From contig JAXMGQ010000011.1 of assembly GCA_046347195.1 (NCBI GenBank), positions 35,031-99,030 of the forward strand: a stretch of DNA of 64,000 nt, read 5' to 3'. Below the pieces are notes generated by a model, which was not told where the DNA came from, did not search any database, and saw only the letters and a list, made by a program, of their open reading frames with translations. Source of the stretch: TMP-86 sp046347195. GTDB taxonomy: Bacteria > Pseudomonadota > Gammaproteobacteria > Steroidobacterales > Steroidobacteraceae. The translations under genes and the position numbers were made by a program. Shown piece after piece: positions 38,622 through 47,205 of the stretch; the first letter of the stretch is position 1; each line of letters starts with the position of its first letter.

Positions 38622-41132
38622 TCAGAACTTCTGGCCGAACTTCACGCCGATCAATCGCGGCTTGATGCCGTAGGCGCGCGCACCGGCATCGCAGATGTCG
38701 GTGTTGCACTGTGACACGAAGCCCAGGATGCCGCGCTTGTCCGTGACGTTCTGGATGAAGGCCTCGACGTTCCACTTGTCCTTGCCGAATCCACCGGAAA
38801 GGTCGAGGCTCGTGTACGAGGGGGTTTCACCGACGATCGCGTTCTTGCTCGCTTCGAGGCTGAAGCTGGTCGACCCTTGATGGGACAGGGAGGCCTGCAC
38901 GAAGCTGTCCAGGCCCGCCACGTTGAACTTGTAGCGGGCCGAGGCATTGGCCTTGAACTTCGGCGTCACCGGCAACTGCGTGCCCGCCGGAGCGACCAGC
39001 ACCGGATCCGGCTTCACTGAATCGGCGGTGCAGTTCGAGGTGACGACACCATCCGGCGCCGAGCAGAAGTTCGTGGTCAGCTTGGCCTTCACGTACGTGC
39101 CCGAGAAGGTCAGCATCAGCGCATCGCTGGCCGCCCAGCTCACATCGCCTTCGATGCCCTTCGACTCGGCATCGCCGGCGTTGAGGATGGAGGTGATGCC
39201 ATTCACGCCCTGAATGCCGTACTGCGCGCCCTTCCACTTCTCGAAGAACACTGCGCCGTTCAGGCGCACGTGCCGGTCGAGCCAAGCGGTCTTCCAGCCG
39301 ATCTCGAAGTTGCTCAGCCGGTCCGCGGCATAGGCGACGATCTCGGGGCGTCGGTTGTTGCCGCCCGGACGGAAGCCCGTGGAGTACGTGCCGTACACCA
39401 TGCGATCCGGATCGATCTGCCACTGCAGGTTGATCTTGTGGGTTTCACCGCCCTCGGTCACCCGCTTGCGCGTGTTGATGCAGGGCATGCTCGTTCCCGC
39501 CGCCTCGGCATAGTCGGCCGGTGAACAGAACTTCTCGCCGGAGCCCTGGCCATAGGCCAGCACGCCGATGCCGTAACCGAAGAAGCCATACAGCGTGTTG
39601 TCGACCCAGAACTTGCGGATGCCGCCGGTCAGCTTGAGGCTGTCGGTGACGTCATAGGTAATCTCGCCGAACACCGCCTTGTCGCGGTCGGTGCGGTTTT
39701 GGTCCGAGCGGTACAGCACGTTCGGGTGCTTGGCGACCTGGTGGTTGGCCGGCAGGCCATCGACCGAGAAGTCGACCTGGATGTAGTCCGACTGGCGCTG
39801 CATGAACGCCCCCACCACCGCCCGCAGACGGTTGTCCTGCGGGGTGGACAGCCGGATTTCATGACTCAGCTTCGTGTACTTGTCGCGGTTGACCGTGTAC
39901 TGGGTGGGATCAGCGATGTTGTTGCCCGCCGGGTCCGCCCAGTAGGTGTATCCGGAGCCGTAGGTGTCATACGCCAGGGTGTAGTCCGCGTAATCGATGA
40001 TGTTGTATATGCGGCGCTCGAAGTAGCCGCCCGCATACGTCAGGTCGAAGTTGCCGATCTTGCCTTCCACCGTGAGAGCCGTCTGGTACCACTGATCGAC
40101 ATTGCGTCCGAAGATGAAGTCGGTGACGGTCAGGTCGCGCGGATTGGACGTGTTCGCCGGCGGATGTGGATACAGGAAGGTGAAATCGCCGTTCGCCTTC
40201 TGATGCTGGTACATGAGCATCGGGGTGATCGACCAGGAGTCGTTCAGGTTCACCTTCAGCGCCGCGCGGCCTCCCGCGCTGGTCACGCTGTTGGCGTTCT
40301 TCTTGACCGTGCTGGGATTGCCCAGGGGACTGCAGGGATCAGGCACTACGCCGCCGAAGTTGTTGCGCGTGCAGGGATGCGACGCGCCATCACCGTAAGG
40401 CTCCGGGGACGGCGCCGTTCGCTGATAGGTTCGCTGGATGGGAATATTGTCGATGTACCCGCCCTCCTGCTCGATGAACCCGACGAGACGAATGGCCGCC
40501 TGGTCGCCGAGCGGGATGTTGACGAAGCCCTCGAAGCTGCCGCCCGGGTCGCCCTTCGTGTACTTGTTGGCCTTGACGTCATAGCCGGCGGCAAACTTGG
40601 ACGGATCGGGCTTGTTGGTGATCATGCGCAGCGTGCCCGACAGCGAGCTCGCGCCGTACAGGGTGCCCTGCGGTCCCGCCAGCGCCTCGACTCGCGCGAT
40701 GTCGTAGACATGCAAGTCGAGTGATCCGGCAATGGTCGTGACCGGAATTTCATCCAGGTACAAGCCGGTCGCCGGCAGGGAGCCGGCGTGCAGGCCGTCA
40801 CCGCCGGAGGCAATGCCGCGGAAATACAGCTGCGCCTGGCTGGGCCCCAGGGACTGGAAGGTCACGCTGGGCAGGAGCTTGGCATAGTCATCGAAACTGG
40901 AGACCTGGTGCTCCTCGAGCTTCTCCGCACCAAGCACCTGAAGACTGATGGGAACCTTCTGAAGGTCTTCCGATCGCTTCTGCGCCGTGACCACCACTTC
41001 CTCGAGGACACTTCCCGACTCGGCCTGTTGCGCTTGTGCAACGCCCGCCCCCGCCAGCATGGCGGATGCGAAGGGCATTCCGGCCCAGGTGGCTCCGATA
41101 CGCTTCAGTTTTCTCTTTCGGCTGCGTGTCAT
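38622..41132 (-). CDS. TonB-dependent receptor (TBDR 4), partner of TPR-sulfotransferase 2
   Basis: 836 residues, intact. The start MTRSRKRKLKRIG follows AAAAAGGGGATATCG, closely resembling the ribosome site of TBDR 3. The signal peptide ends near AQAQ. VLEEVVVTAQKRSEDLQKVPIS opens the plug, with GTLYGASSLSG and LRMITNKPD. The barrel ends in GVKFGQKF with terminal Phe. There is no STN domain. It follows sulfotransferase 2 by 67 bases. The plug subfamily differs from TBDR 1/2 and matches TBDR 3. The ligand is unknown. Confidence 0.93.
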   Translation of the reverse strand: MTRSRKRKLKRIGATWAGMPFASAMLAGAGVAQAQQAESGSVLEEVVVTAQKRSEDLQKVPISLQVLGAEKLEEHQVSSFDDYAKLLPSVTFQSLGPSQAQLYFRGIASGGDGLHAGSLPATGLYLDEIPVTTIAGSLDLHVYDIARVEALAGPQGTLYGASSLSGTLRMITNKPDPSKFAAGYDVKANKYTKGDPGGSFEGFVNIPLGDQAAIRLVGFIEQEGGYIDNIPIQRTYQRTAPSPEPYGDGASHPCTRNNFGGVVPDPCSPLGNPSTVKKNANSVTSAGGRAALKVNLNDSWSITPMLMYQHQKANGDFTFLYPHPPANTSNPRDLTVTDFIFGRNVDQWYQTALTVEGKIGNFDLTYAGGYFERRIYNIIDYADYTLAYDTYGSGYTYWADPAGNNIADPTQYTVNRDKYTKLSHEIRLSTPQDNRLRAVVGAFMQRQSDYIQVDFSVDGLPANHQVAKHPNVLYRSDQNRTDRDKAVFGEITYDVTDSLKLTGGIRKFWVDNTLYGFFGYGIGVLAYGQGSGEKFCSPADYAEAAGTSMPCINTRKRVTEGGETHKINLQWQIDPDRMVYGTYSTGFRPGGNNRRPEIVAYAADRLSNFEIGWKTAWLDRHVRLNGAVFFEKWKGAQYGIQGVNGITSILNAGDAESKGIEGDVSWAASDALMLTFSGTYVKAKLTTNFCSAPDGVVTSNCTADSVKPDPVLVAPAGTQLPVTPKFKANASARYKFNVAGLDSFVQASLSHQGSTSFSLEASKNAIVGETPSYTSLDLSGGFGKDKWNVEAFIQNVTDKRGILGFVSQCNTDICDAGARAYGIKPRLIGVKFGQKF

Positions 41133-41199
41133 CGATATCCCCTTTTTATGTAGGACATGCCGCTCCCGGCCGTGGAGTGTAAGCTACAGTGAAGAAGAA

Positions 41200-43218
41200 T
41201 CAATACTCTTGGGCGCCAGGGTAGGCGTCCAGGGCGGGACCCAGCGCCTGCTTCAGCGGCCCCAGCCAGGGCTCGAAGTGGCGCCAGTGATCGACCCCCT
41301 CCCGGTAGATGGGCCGGCGGACCTGCTGGGCACTCGCGGTCTTGACCGCGCGTTCGTTCTGGTAGAAGTGCAGGCAGGCCTCCTCGAAGGGCAGGCCGCA
41401 GTATTCGAGCAGGCGACGCACCTCGTCTTCCGTGTCCTCGACCATCCGTTCGTAGATGACCCGGTGGATCCGCCCCGGCAGCACCTCGTCCATGTGCGCC
41501 ATGAGCTCGACATAGTCGCGATAGTAACGACCGATGTCCTCCAGCCCGTAGGAGAAACTCTGGCCGCGAGCGAAGTGCTGCTTGAACACCGAGTATCCGC
41601 AGGCCAGCGGATGCCGTCGCGCATCGATGATCCGCGCCCTGGGGAACAGCAGGTGGATGAGCCCGACGTGCAGGCAGTTGTTGGGCATCTTGTCGATGAA
41701 CAGCGGCTTGTCCGTGTGCCGATGGATGCGGGTCTCGGCGAGGTATTGCTCGCCCAGGCGCCGGAACTCCCCGGCCGGCAACTGCGCGAGCAGCCCGGGA
41801 TAGCGGTCATCGTCGGACTGCGCATGCCGGTCCGCCAGCGACAGCGCTACTTTAAGCATGTTGGGCAGTTCCATGGTGCCCTCCACGCTCGAGTGACTGG
41901 CCAGGATCTGCTCGAGCAGCGTCGAGCCGGCGCGCGGCATCCCGAGGATGAAGATGGGATCCGGCGCCTCGCATCCCCAGCTGCTTCGCGCGGCGAAGAA
42001 TTCGCGCGTATAGACCTGCCGGGAGCGGCGCACGAGCGAGGTGGTCTGGTCCGGCTCGTACCCGATCTGCCGACGGCGGATGAGATTGCCCGAGGCATAG
42101 TGCGCGAAGCACGCCTCGTATTCGCGCACATCCTCCAGTGCCTTGCCCAGCGCGAAGTCGAAGTGCAGGCGGTCGGTGTCCTCCAGATCGGTGCGCGCGA
42201 GCTGCGCGCGCATCGCCCCCACTTCTTCGTCCATGAACCGGAAGGTCTTGAGGTTGGCGAGGCTCCAGTACGCCTCGCCCAGGTGTGGCGCGATCTGGAT
42301 GGCGCGGCGATAGGCGGCGATGGCATCGGCCTCGCGACCCGCGGTGCCGAGCGCATGGCCATAGCTCATCCAGATCTTGGCGCTGGCGGCATGCGTGGCC
42401 AGCAGCTTCGAGTAGATCTCGATCGACTCCTGGTAATCGCCGATGCGCGCCATCATCACCGCCTTCAGGTTGCGGTACGAGGGGTTGCGCGCATCCACCG
42501 CCAGGAGTTGCTCGATGTGATGCAGCGCCTCGGCGGGCCGGTTCTGTCGCCCGAGGATGATGGCGTAGTTCTGCCGCGCGGCGTGGAAGCTGGGCGCAAG
42601 CTCCAGGCAACGCTCGAGCAGCGCCGCCGAATCGGCATAGCGGCCCAGCCGCGCCGCCACTTCCGCGAGCATGCGCAGGGCCGCGACATCCGTCGGGAAC
42701 TGCTTCAGGTGCTCGCGCAACAGCAACTCCGCCTCGGGAATGCGGTTCTCGTGCAGGGCGGCCGCCGGGGCCAGCAGGCGTGGATCGCGCGTGGAGACCT
42801 TGATGTGCGCCGCGTAGGCCTCATCCGCGCCGGCGGCATCGCCGGTGGCGGTGAGAAAATCACCCAGGGTGCGCAAGGCATTGGGAAGATCGGGCTTGAG
42901 CTCGACGGCGCGTTGCACCGCTTTCACGGCATCGGGAAACCGGTCCGCGTCCGCCAGCGCGAGGCCGCGCTCGAAATGCGCCTGCGCCCAGCGATGCTGC
43001 GCATCGCTGAGAGCGGAGAGCACCGTCACGGCAACGTCGGTCTCGCCGTTGAGCCGATGCGCAACGCCCTTGATCAGCGTGGCCACCGGATGGTTCGGCA
43101 CGGCCTTCAGGATCTCCGAGGACTGCTCCAGCGCCAGGCGAGGATCGCGCTCCAGGAGCCGTGCGGCATGCTCCAGCGCCATCGCGACGCTGCCGGTGGG
43201 ATCAGCCGTTGCGCCCAT
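41200..43218 (-). CDS. TPR protein fused to a tyrosylprotein-sulfotransferase-like domain (copy 2)
   Basis: 672 residues from MGATADPTGSVAMAL; the 43281 alternative lacks support. TPR helices fill residues ~10-385. The sulfotransferase domain has PIFILGMPRAGSTLLEQI, then FIDKMPNNCLHVGLIHLL and ARRHPLACGYSVFKQHF. Long blocks match copy 1, including CGLPFEEACLHF and the IYREGVDHWRHFEPWL end. The start overlaps the 3' end of the upstream alpha/beta hydrolase by 17 bases, so translation is coupled, and TBDR 4 follows after 67 bases. It would use PAPS in the cytoplasm. The acceptor is not known. Confidence 0.88.
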   Translation of the reverse strand: MGATADPTGSVAMALEHAARLLERDPRLALEQSSEILKAVPNHPVATLIKGVAHRLNGETDVAVTVLSALSDAQHRWAQAHFERGLALADADRFPDAVKAVQRAVELKPDLPNALRTLGDFLTATGDAAGADEAYAAHIKVSTRDPRLLAPAAALHENRIPEAELLLREHLKQFPTDVAALRMLAEVAARLGRYADSAALLERCLELAPSFHAARQNYAIILGRQNRPAEALHHIEQLLAVDARNPSYRNLKAVMMARIGDYQESIEIYSKLLATHAASAKIWMSYGHALGTAGREADAIAAYRRAIQIAPHLGEAYWSLANLKTFRFMDEEVGAMRAQLARTDLEDTDRLHFDFALGKALEDVREYEACFAHYASGNLIRRRQIGYEPDQTTSLVRRSRQVYTREFFAARSSWGCEAPDPIFILGMPRAGSTLLEQILASHSSVEGTMELPNMLKVALSLADRHAQSDDDRYPGLLAQLPAGEFRRLGEQYLAETRIHRHTDKPLFIDKMPNNCLHVGLIHLLFPRARIIDARRHPLACGYSVFKQHFARGQSFSYGLEDIGRYYRDYVELMAHMDEVLPGRIHRVIYERMVEDTEDEVRRLLEYCGLPFEEACLHFYQNERAVKTASAQQVRRPIYREGVDHWRHFEPWLGPLKQALGPALDAYPGAQEY

Positions 43219-44086
43219 GCGCCCGTCGCCCCCGCGGATCCAGCCTCGCGAGGAACTCCAGCACCGCGCCGTTGAAGGCATCGTTGCGGTCGCCGGCGAT
43301 CATGTGACCCGCCTCCCGCACGTTGAACACCTCGAGCTGCGGGAGCGCTGCGCGCAGTTCCGCGATGCCCGCATCGCTCACGATGTCGCTGTGCATGCCG
43401 CGCACCAGCAACGCGGGCTCGTGGAACTGCCGGCAGCCACGCAGCATGGCATCCACATCGAACATCCTCGCGCCGAGTGCTTCGCGCACGAAGACCGGGT
43501 CCCAGTGCCAGCGCAGGCGGCCCTGCGGGTCGCGGCGCAGGTTCTTCATGAGGCCTTCGGGACTGGTCGGGCGCGGCCGGTGCGGGTTGTAGGCAGCGAC
43601 GGCCGCCGCCGCCTCCTCGATGGTGGCGAACCCTTCAGGATTCGCCTTCATGAAATTCGAGATGCGTTCCGCCCCGTCATGCTCGATGCGCGGCACGACA
43701 TCGACGAGCACCAGCGCCGCGACGGGGCGATCCGGTTCGCGGCTGATGGCGTGCATCGCCGTGAGCCCGCCCAGCGAGGCGCCGATCAGCACGGGTGGTC
43801 GGTCCACCATGGCCATGACCCGTGAGAGGTCCGAGGCCAGCTTGTCGAGCGTGTAGCCCGTGCTCGTCCCCGCCCACTGGCTGTCTCCGTGGCCACGGGC
43901 ATCGAGGTTGATGACATCGTAGCCGCGGGCGGCGAGTTCGCGAACCGCGCCGTGCCAGGAATGCCGCGTCTGCCCGCCGCCGTGCATGAGCACCACGGGC
44001 TGGCCCGTGCGCGATCCTGCCCGATCGCCGGCCAGCGTCAGGCCGTCCTCGGACTCGAAGGTGAAGGGGTGGGAAACCCAGGTCAT
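43202..44086 (-). CDS. Alpha/beta hydrolase coupled to sulfotransferase 2
   Basis: 294 residues with the alpha/beta hydrolase core: oxyanion HGGGQTRHSW, acid-loop LDARGHGDS, nucleophile Ser104 in IGASLGG, and the catalytic His in REAGHM. No signal peptide. This layout fits haloperoxidase- or esterase-like hydrolases (family knowledge). Its stop lies inside the start of the sulfotransferase gene, making hydrolase, sulfotransferase and TBDR 4 one operon. Copy 1 of the module has no such hydrolase upstream, but it has other hydrolases downstream. Confidence 0.88.
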   Translation of the reverse strand: MTWVSHPFTFESEDGLTLAGDRAGSRTGQPVVLMHGGGQTRHSWHGAVRELAARGYDVINLDARGHGDSQWAGTSTGYTLDKLASDLSRVMAMVDRPPVLIGASLGGLTAMHAISREPDRPVAALVLVDVVPRIEHDGAERISNFMKANPEGFATIEEAAAAVAAYNPHRPRPTSPEGLMKNLRRDPQGRLRWHWDPVFVREALGARMFDVDAMLRGCRQFHEPALLVRGMHSDIVSDAGIAELRAALPQLEVFNVREAGHMIAGDRNDAFNGAVLEFLARLDPRGRRAHGRNG

Positions 44087-44200
44087 GGGCTCATCGTACC
44101 TGAGCCGCTTCCCGGGACGGTCGCGTTTTTTGGCATGCCCCCTGTGCCCGGGTCAGGCATCATTCCACCCCTCCACCAAACACCCGAGGATCCGATCCGC

Positions 44201-44809
44201 ATGGAACTCTATGTCACCCCCGGAGCCTGCTCGCTGTCTCCCAACATCGTGGCCCACGAGGCCGGCATCCCCTTGGAACTGAAGAAGGTCGACCTTAGAG
44301 CCAAGGTCGTGAGCGGCGGCGGCGACTACAACCAGATCAACTCCAAGGGCAGCGTCCCGCTGCTGCAGCTCGACAATGGCGTGAAGCTCACGGAAGGTCC
44401 CGTCATCGTCCAGTACCTGGCCGACCAGAAGCCGCAGAGCGGACTGATGCCGGCGGCGGGCTCGTTCGAGCGCTACCAGGTGCTCGAGTGGCTGAACTTC
44501 ATCTCCTCCGAGATCCACAAGTCCTTCTCGCCGATGTTCAACCCGGCCGCGAGCGCGGACTGGAAGCAGGGGGCGCTCGCGAACCTGCAGCGTCGCTTCG
44601 ACTTCGCCGACAGCCACCTGAAGAACCGCGAGTTCCTCGTGGGTGACAGATTCAGCGTGGCCGATGCGTATCTGTTCACCGTTCTCGGCTGGACCAAGTA
44701 CGCCGGCATGGACCTGTCGAAGTGGCCCGCGCTTGCGGCCTACGCGCAGCGCATCGCCACGCGTCCCAAGGTGCAGGAAGCCATCAAGGCCGAGCAGTCG
44801 CTGTCCTGA
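44201..44809 (+). CDS. Glutathione S-transferase (beta-class, GstA-like)
   Basis: 202 residues. The N-terminal thioredoxin fold begins MELYVTPGACSLSPNIVAHE, where Cys10 in ACSLSP is the beta-class active-site Cys. GSVPLLQLDNG includes the cis-Pro glutathione-binding turn, LTEGPVIVQYLAD follows, and the helical C-terminal domain has VADAYLFTVLGWT. It conjugates or reduces electrophiles using glutathione in the cytoplasm. The gene is transcribed alone on the plus strand at the edge of a detoxification region. Confidence 0.92.
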   Translation: MELYVTPGACSLSPNIVAHEAGIPLELKKVDLRAKVVSGGGDYNQINSKGSVPLLQLDNGVKLTEGPVIVQYLADQKPQSGLMPAAGSFERYQVLEWLNFISSEIHKSFSPMFNPAASADWKQGALANLQRRFDFADSHLKNREFLVGDRFSVADAYLFTVLGWTKYAGMDLSKWPALAAYAQRIATRPKVQEAIKAEQSLS

Positions 44810-44834
44810 TCGCTGTCCGGATCCCCGGCGCCAC

Positions 44835-45506
44835 TCATCGCGTCTGCCTTCGGGCTGGTGCGATGAGCGGCGCGAGGTCCGGGAAACGGTCGAGCGCCAC
44901 CTCGCAGTCGATGCCGGCGACGGGCCCGCGGTGGTAACCGTAGGTCAGCAATGCGAAGGGAACGGCGGCGGCGCGCGCCGCTGCGGCGTCGATCTCGCTG
45001 TCACCCACCATGAGCGCCTGCGCCGCCGATGCGCCGAACCTGTCCAGGAGCCCGGTCAGCATGCGCGGATCAGGCTTGCGGTAGGCATGCGTGTCACCGC
45101 CGACCACGGCCTGGAAATAGGGCGCGAGGCCCAGCCGCTCGAGCACCACGTGAGCCGGCGCCTCGGGCTTGTTGGTGCACACCGCCATCGGCACGTCGTG
45201 TTCGCGGGCCAGGGCGAGGGTTTCGATGACCCCGTCATAGAGCCGGGTGTGCGCGATGGGATCGGACTGGTAATAGTAGAAGAAGCGCTGCAGCGCCTCG
45301 TGCGGATCGGCAAGCGCAAGGCCGCTTGCAGCGAACGCGCGCCTCAGGAGCTGCACGGCTCCATCGCCGATCATGCTGCGTATCCGGGCGATGTCCAGTG
45401 CCGGCGCGCCGAGTTCGCCCAGCACGTTGTTCACGGCGATGCGCAGGTCCGGCGCCGAATCGATGAGCGTGCCGTCGAGGTCGAAGATCAGTAGCGAACG
45501 GCGCAT
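44835..45506 (-). CDS. gph: Phosphoglycolate phosphatase (HAD hydrolase)
   Basis: 223 residues from MRRSLLIFDLDGTL. HAD motif I is DLDGT (Asp9, Asp11), motif II is in VCTNKPEAP, motif III Lys is in YRKPDPRML, and motif IV is GDSEID. The cap domain lies between motifs I and II, as in Gph, which dephosphorylates 2-phosphoglycolate formed during DNA repair. An assignment to a related HAD phosphatase is possible. It lies 22 bases after the nitroreductase gene on the same strand. Confidence 0.82.
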   Translation of the reverse strand: MRRSLLIFDLDGTLIDSAPDLRIAVNNVLGELGAPALDIARIRSMIGDGAVQLLRRAFAASGLALADPHEALQRFFYYYQSDPIAHTRLYDGVIETLALAREHDVPMAVCTNKPEAPAHVVLERLGLAPYFQAVVGGDTHAYRKPDPRMLTGLLDRFGASAAQALMVGDSEIDAAAARAAAVPFALLTYGYHRGPVAGIDCEVALDRFPDLAPLIAPARRQTR

Positions 45507-45528
45507 GAACGCGGGAACCGGGGGCCGT

Positions 45529-46206
45529 TCAGAAGCCGAGGAACTCGGCGATCTCGCCCAGCGGCGCACGCTCCGTGCGCAGCGTGTTGATCGGTGCACT
45601 CTCGTCCCGATACCCCAGTGCCATGCCACAGAACAGCACGCGGCTGGCGGGAAAGTGCAGGAACTCGGCCACGGCGCCATGCCACACCGTCCAGGATTCC
45701 TGCGGGCAGGTGTGCAGTCCGCGTTCGCGCGCGAGCAGCATGATGCACAGCATGAACATGCCGACATCCGACCATTGCGGCGGCCCCATCTGCCGATCGA
45801 GCGAGAAGAACAAGGCCACCGGCGCGCCGAAGAAGTCGTAGTTGCGGGCGAACTGGGCGAGCCGCGCCGCCTTGTCCTCGCGTGGCACCTTGATCGCCGC
45901 GTAGAGATCCTCGCCGTTCCTGAAGCGCCGTCCGCGCCAGGGTTCGGTGAGGTTCGGCGGGTAGATGTCGTACCCCGCCCCCTCGCCCATGGGATGGGCC
46001 GGCATCCGCGCCTGGATCAGCGCGCGGAACCCGGCGAGTGGCGCACCCGTGAGCACGTGCACCTGCCAGGGCTGAAGGTTGCCGCCGGAGGGAGACCGGC
46101 GCGCCTCGTCGAGGATCTCGCGCACCATGGCCTCGGGAACGGCCGTGGGCAGGAAGGCGCGGCAGCTCATCCGGCTGCGGATCGCCTCGGTGACGCTCAT
46201 CTTCAT
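45529..46206 (-). CDS. Nitroreductase family FMN oxidoreductase
   Basis: 225 residues. The FMN-binding start is RSRMSCRAFLPTAVPE, then RRSPSGGNLQPWQVHV, and a late LGYRDESAPINTLRTERAPL, a hallmark of the NfnB/BluB-like nitroreductase fold. It reduces nitro groups or quinones with NAD(P)H as a cytoplasmic dimer. The ATG overlaps the LysR regulator's stop (ATGA), so regulator and enzyme are coupled. Confidence 0.9.
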   Translation of the reverse strand: MKMSVTEAIRSRMSCRAFLPTAVPEAMVREILDEARRSPSGGNLQPWQVHVLTGAPLAGFRALIQARMPAHPMGEGAGYDIYPPNLTEPWRGRRFRNGEDLYAAIKVPREDKAARLAQFARNYDFFGAPVALFFSLDRQMGPPQWSDVGMFMLCIMLLARERGLHTCPQESWTVWHGAVAEFLHFPASRVLFCGMALGYRDESAPINTLRTERAPLGEIAEFLGF

Positions 46207-47108
46207 CGTCCTTTCTCCTCGCAGGTTTCCTGCACGCGCCGCTGGATGATCTGCGCCAGCAACCTTGCACCCGGCCCCGCCGCATCCCGATCCGCGAACA
46301 TGAGATACAGCGTCACCCGGCGCTCCGCGCCCTCGCGCAATGGAAGCGGCACGAGCTTGCCCGACTTCAGCTCCTCGGCGATGTTGTCGACGGGATACCA
46401 GGCGAAGCCCAGTCCCAGGCCGGAGGCATGGATGGAGGTGGCCTTGTTCGAGACCGTCCAGCGCCGCTCATTCAGCCAGCCGCCACTGCGGTTCCTGCCG
46501 GGACTGGAGTCGCGCACAACCAGGTGCCGGTGCTCGGCGAGATCCTCGAGGGTCAGCTCGCGACCCAGCGAGTGCAGCGGGTGCGAGGGCGCTGCCACGC
46601 ACACGAAGCGTTCGACCATCAGCACATCGCCGAGGATCCCCTCCGGCACGAGCGGGCCGATCGCGACATCCACCCTGCCCTGCTGCACGGCTTCCTCGGT
46701 ACCGGCGAGCACGGTCTCCTCCAGGTCGATGCGCACATCGGGACGCTCGCGGGCGAACTGCGCGAAACACTCGAGCAGCACCCAGGTGGGGAAGACGAGA
46801 TCCACGGCGATGCGGACCTCGGGTTCCCAGCCCCGCGCGAGATCCGCCGCGGCACGCTCCAGCCGGGCCGCCTGCTCGAGCAGGCCCTTGCCCCGCCGGT
46901 ACAGCACCTGGCCCGCGGCGGTGAGCTGGGCCTTGCGGCCCTGGATCTCGAACACCTGCACGCCGAGGACGCTTTCCAGCTTCTGGATGTTGTAGGTGAT
47001 GGTGGACTGCGTCCGGGCCAGCCGTTCGGCCGCCTGCGCGTACCCCCCCGATTCGACCACCGACACCAGGGCGCTCCACTGTTCCAGGGCAATGCGGGGC
47101 TGGGGCAT
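46203..47108 (-). CDS. LysR-type transcriptional regulator
   Basis: 301 residues with an N-terminal winged helix-turn-helix (GGYAQAAERLARTQSTITYNI) and a C-terminal effector domain (VRIAVDLVFPTWVLLECFAQ). It is divergent from an azoreductase gene and coupled to a nitroreductase, so it probably controls both in response to a quinone or nitro compound (inference). The AT-rich gap 47109-47205 contains a candidate binding repeat. Confidence 0.92.
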   Translation of the reverse strand: MPQPRIALEQWSALVSVVESGGYAQAAERLARTQSTITYNIQKLESVLGVQVFEIQGRKAQLTAAGQVLYRRGKGLLEQAARLERAAADLARGWEPEVRIAVDLVFPTWVLLECFAQFARERPDVRIDLEETVLAGTEEAVQQGRVDVAIGPLVPEGILGDVLMVERFVCVAAPSHPLHSLGRELTLEDLAEHRHLVVRDSSPGRNRSGGWLNERRWTVSNKATSIHASGLGLGFAWYPVDNIAEELKSGKLVPLPLREGAERRVTLYLMFADRDAAGPGARLLAQIIQRRVQETCEEKGR

Positions 47109-47133
47109 TTATCGAACCAATTGATTATTACCG

Positions 47134-47163
47134 CCGATATTATCGACTTTTATATTCAATCGG
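47134..47163. promoter_or_regulatory. Inverted repeat in the LysR/azoreductase gap
   Basis: CCGAT (47134-47138) and ATCGG (47159-47163) form a short dyad around an AT-rich 20-base core containing TTTTATATT. LysR regulators bind imperfect AT-rich dyads between divergent genes, so this is a candidate site. Confidence 0.35.
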
Positions 47164-47205
47164 CAAATACAAAATAGGGTCATGAACCAACTCCCGGAGA
47201 TTCCC

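Noticed and set aside
40987..43275. Plus-strand 762-codon open frame opposite sulfotransferase 2
   Set aside because: Antisense shadow; sulfotransferase PAPS motifs on the minus strand are intact.
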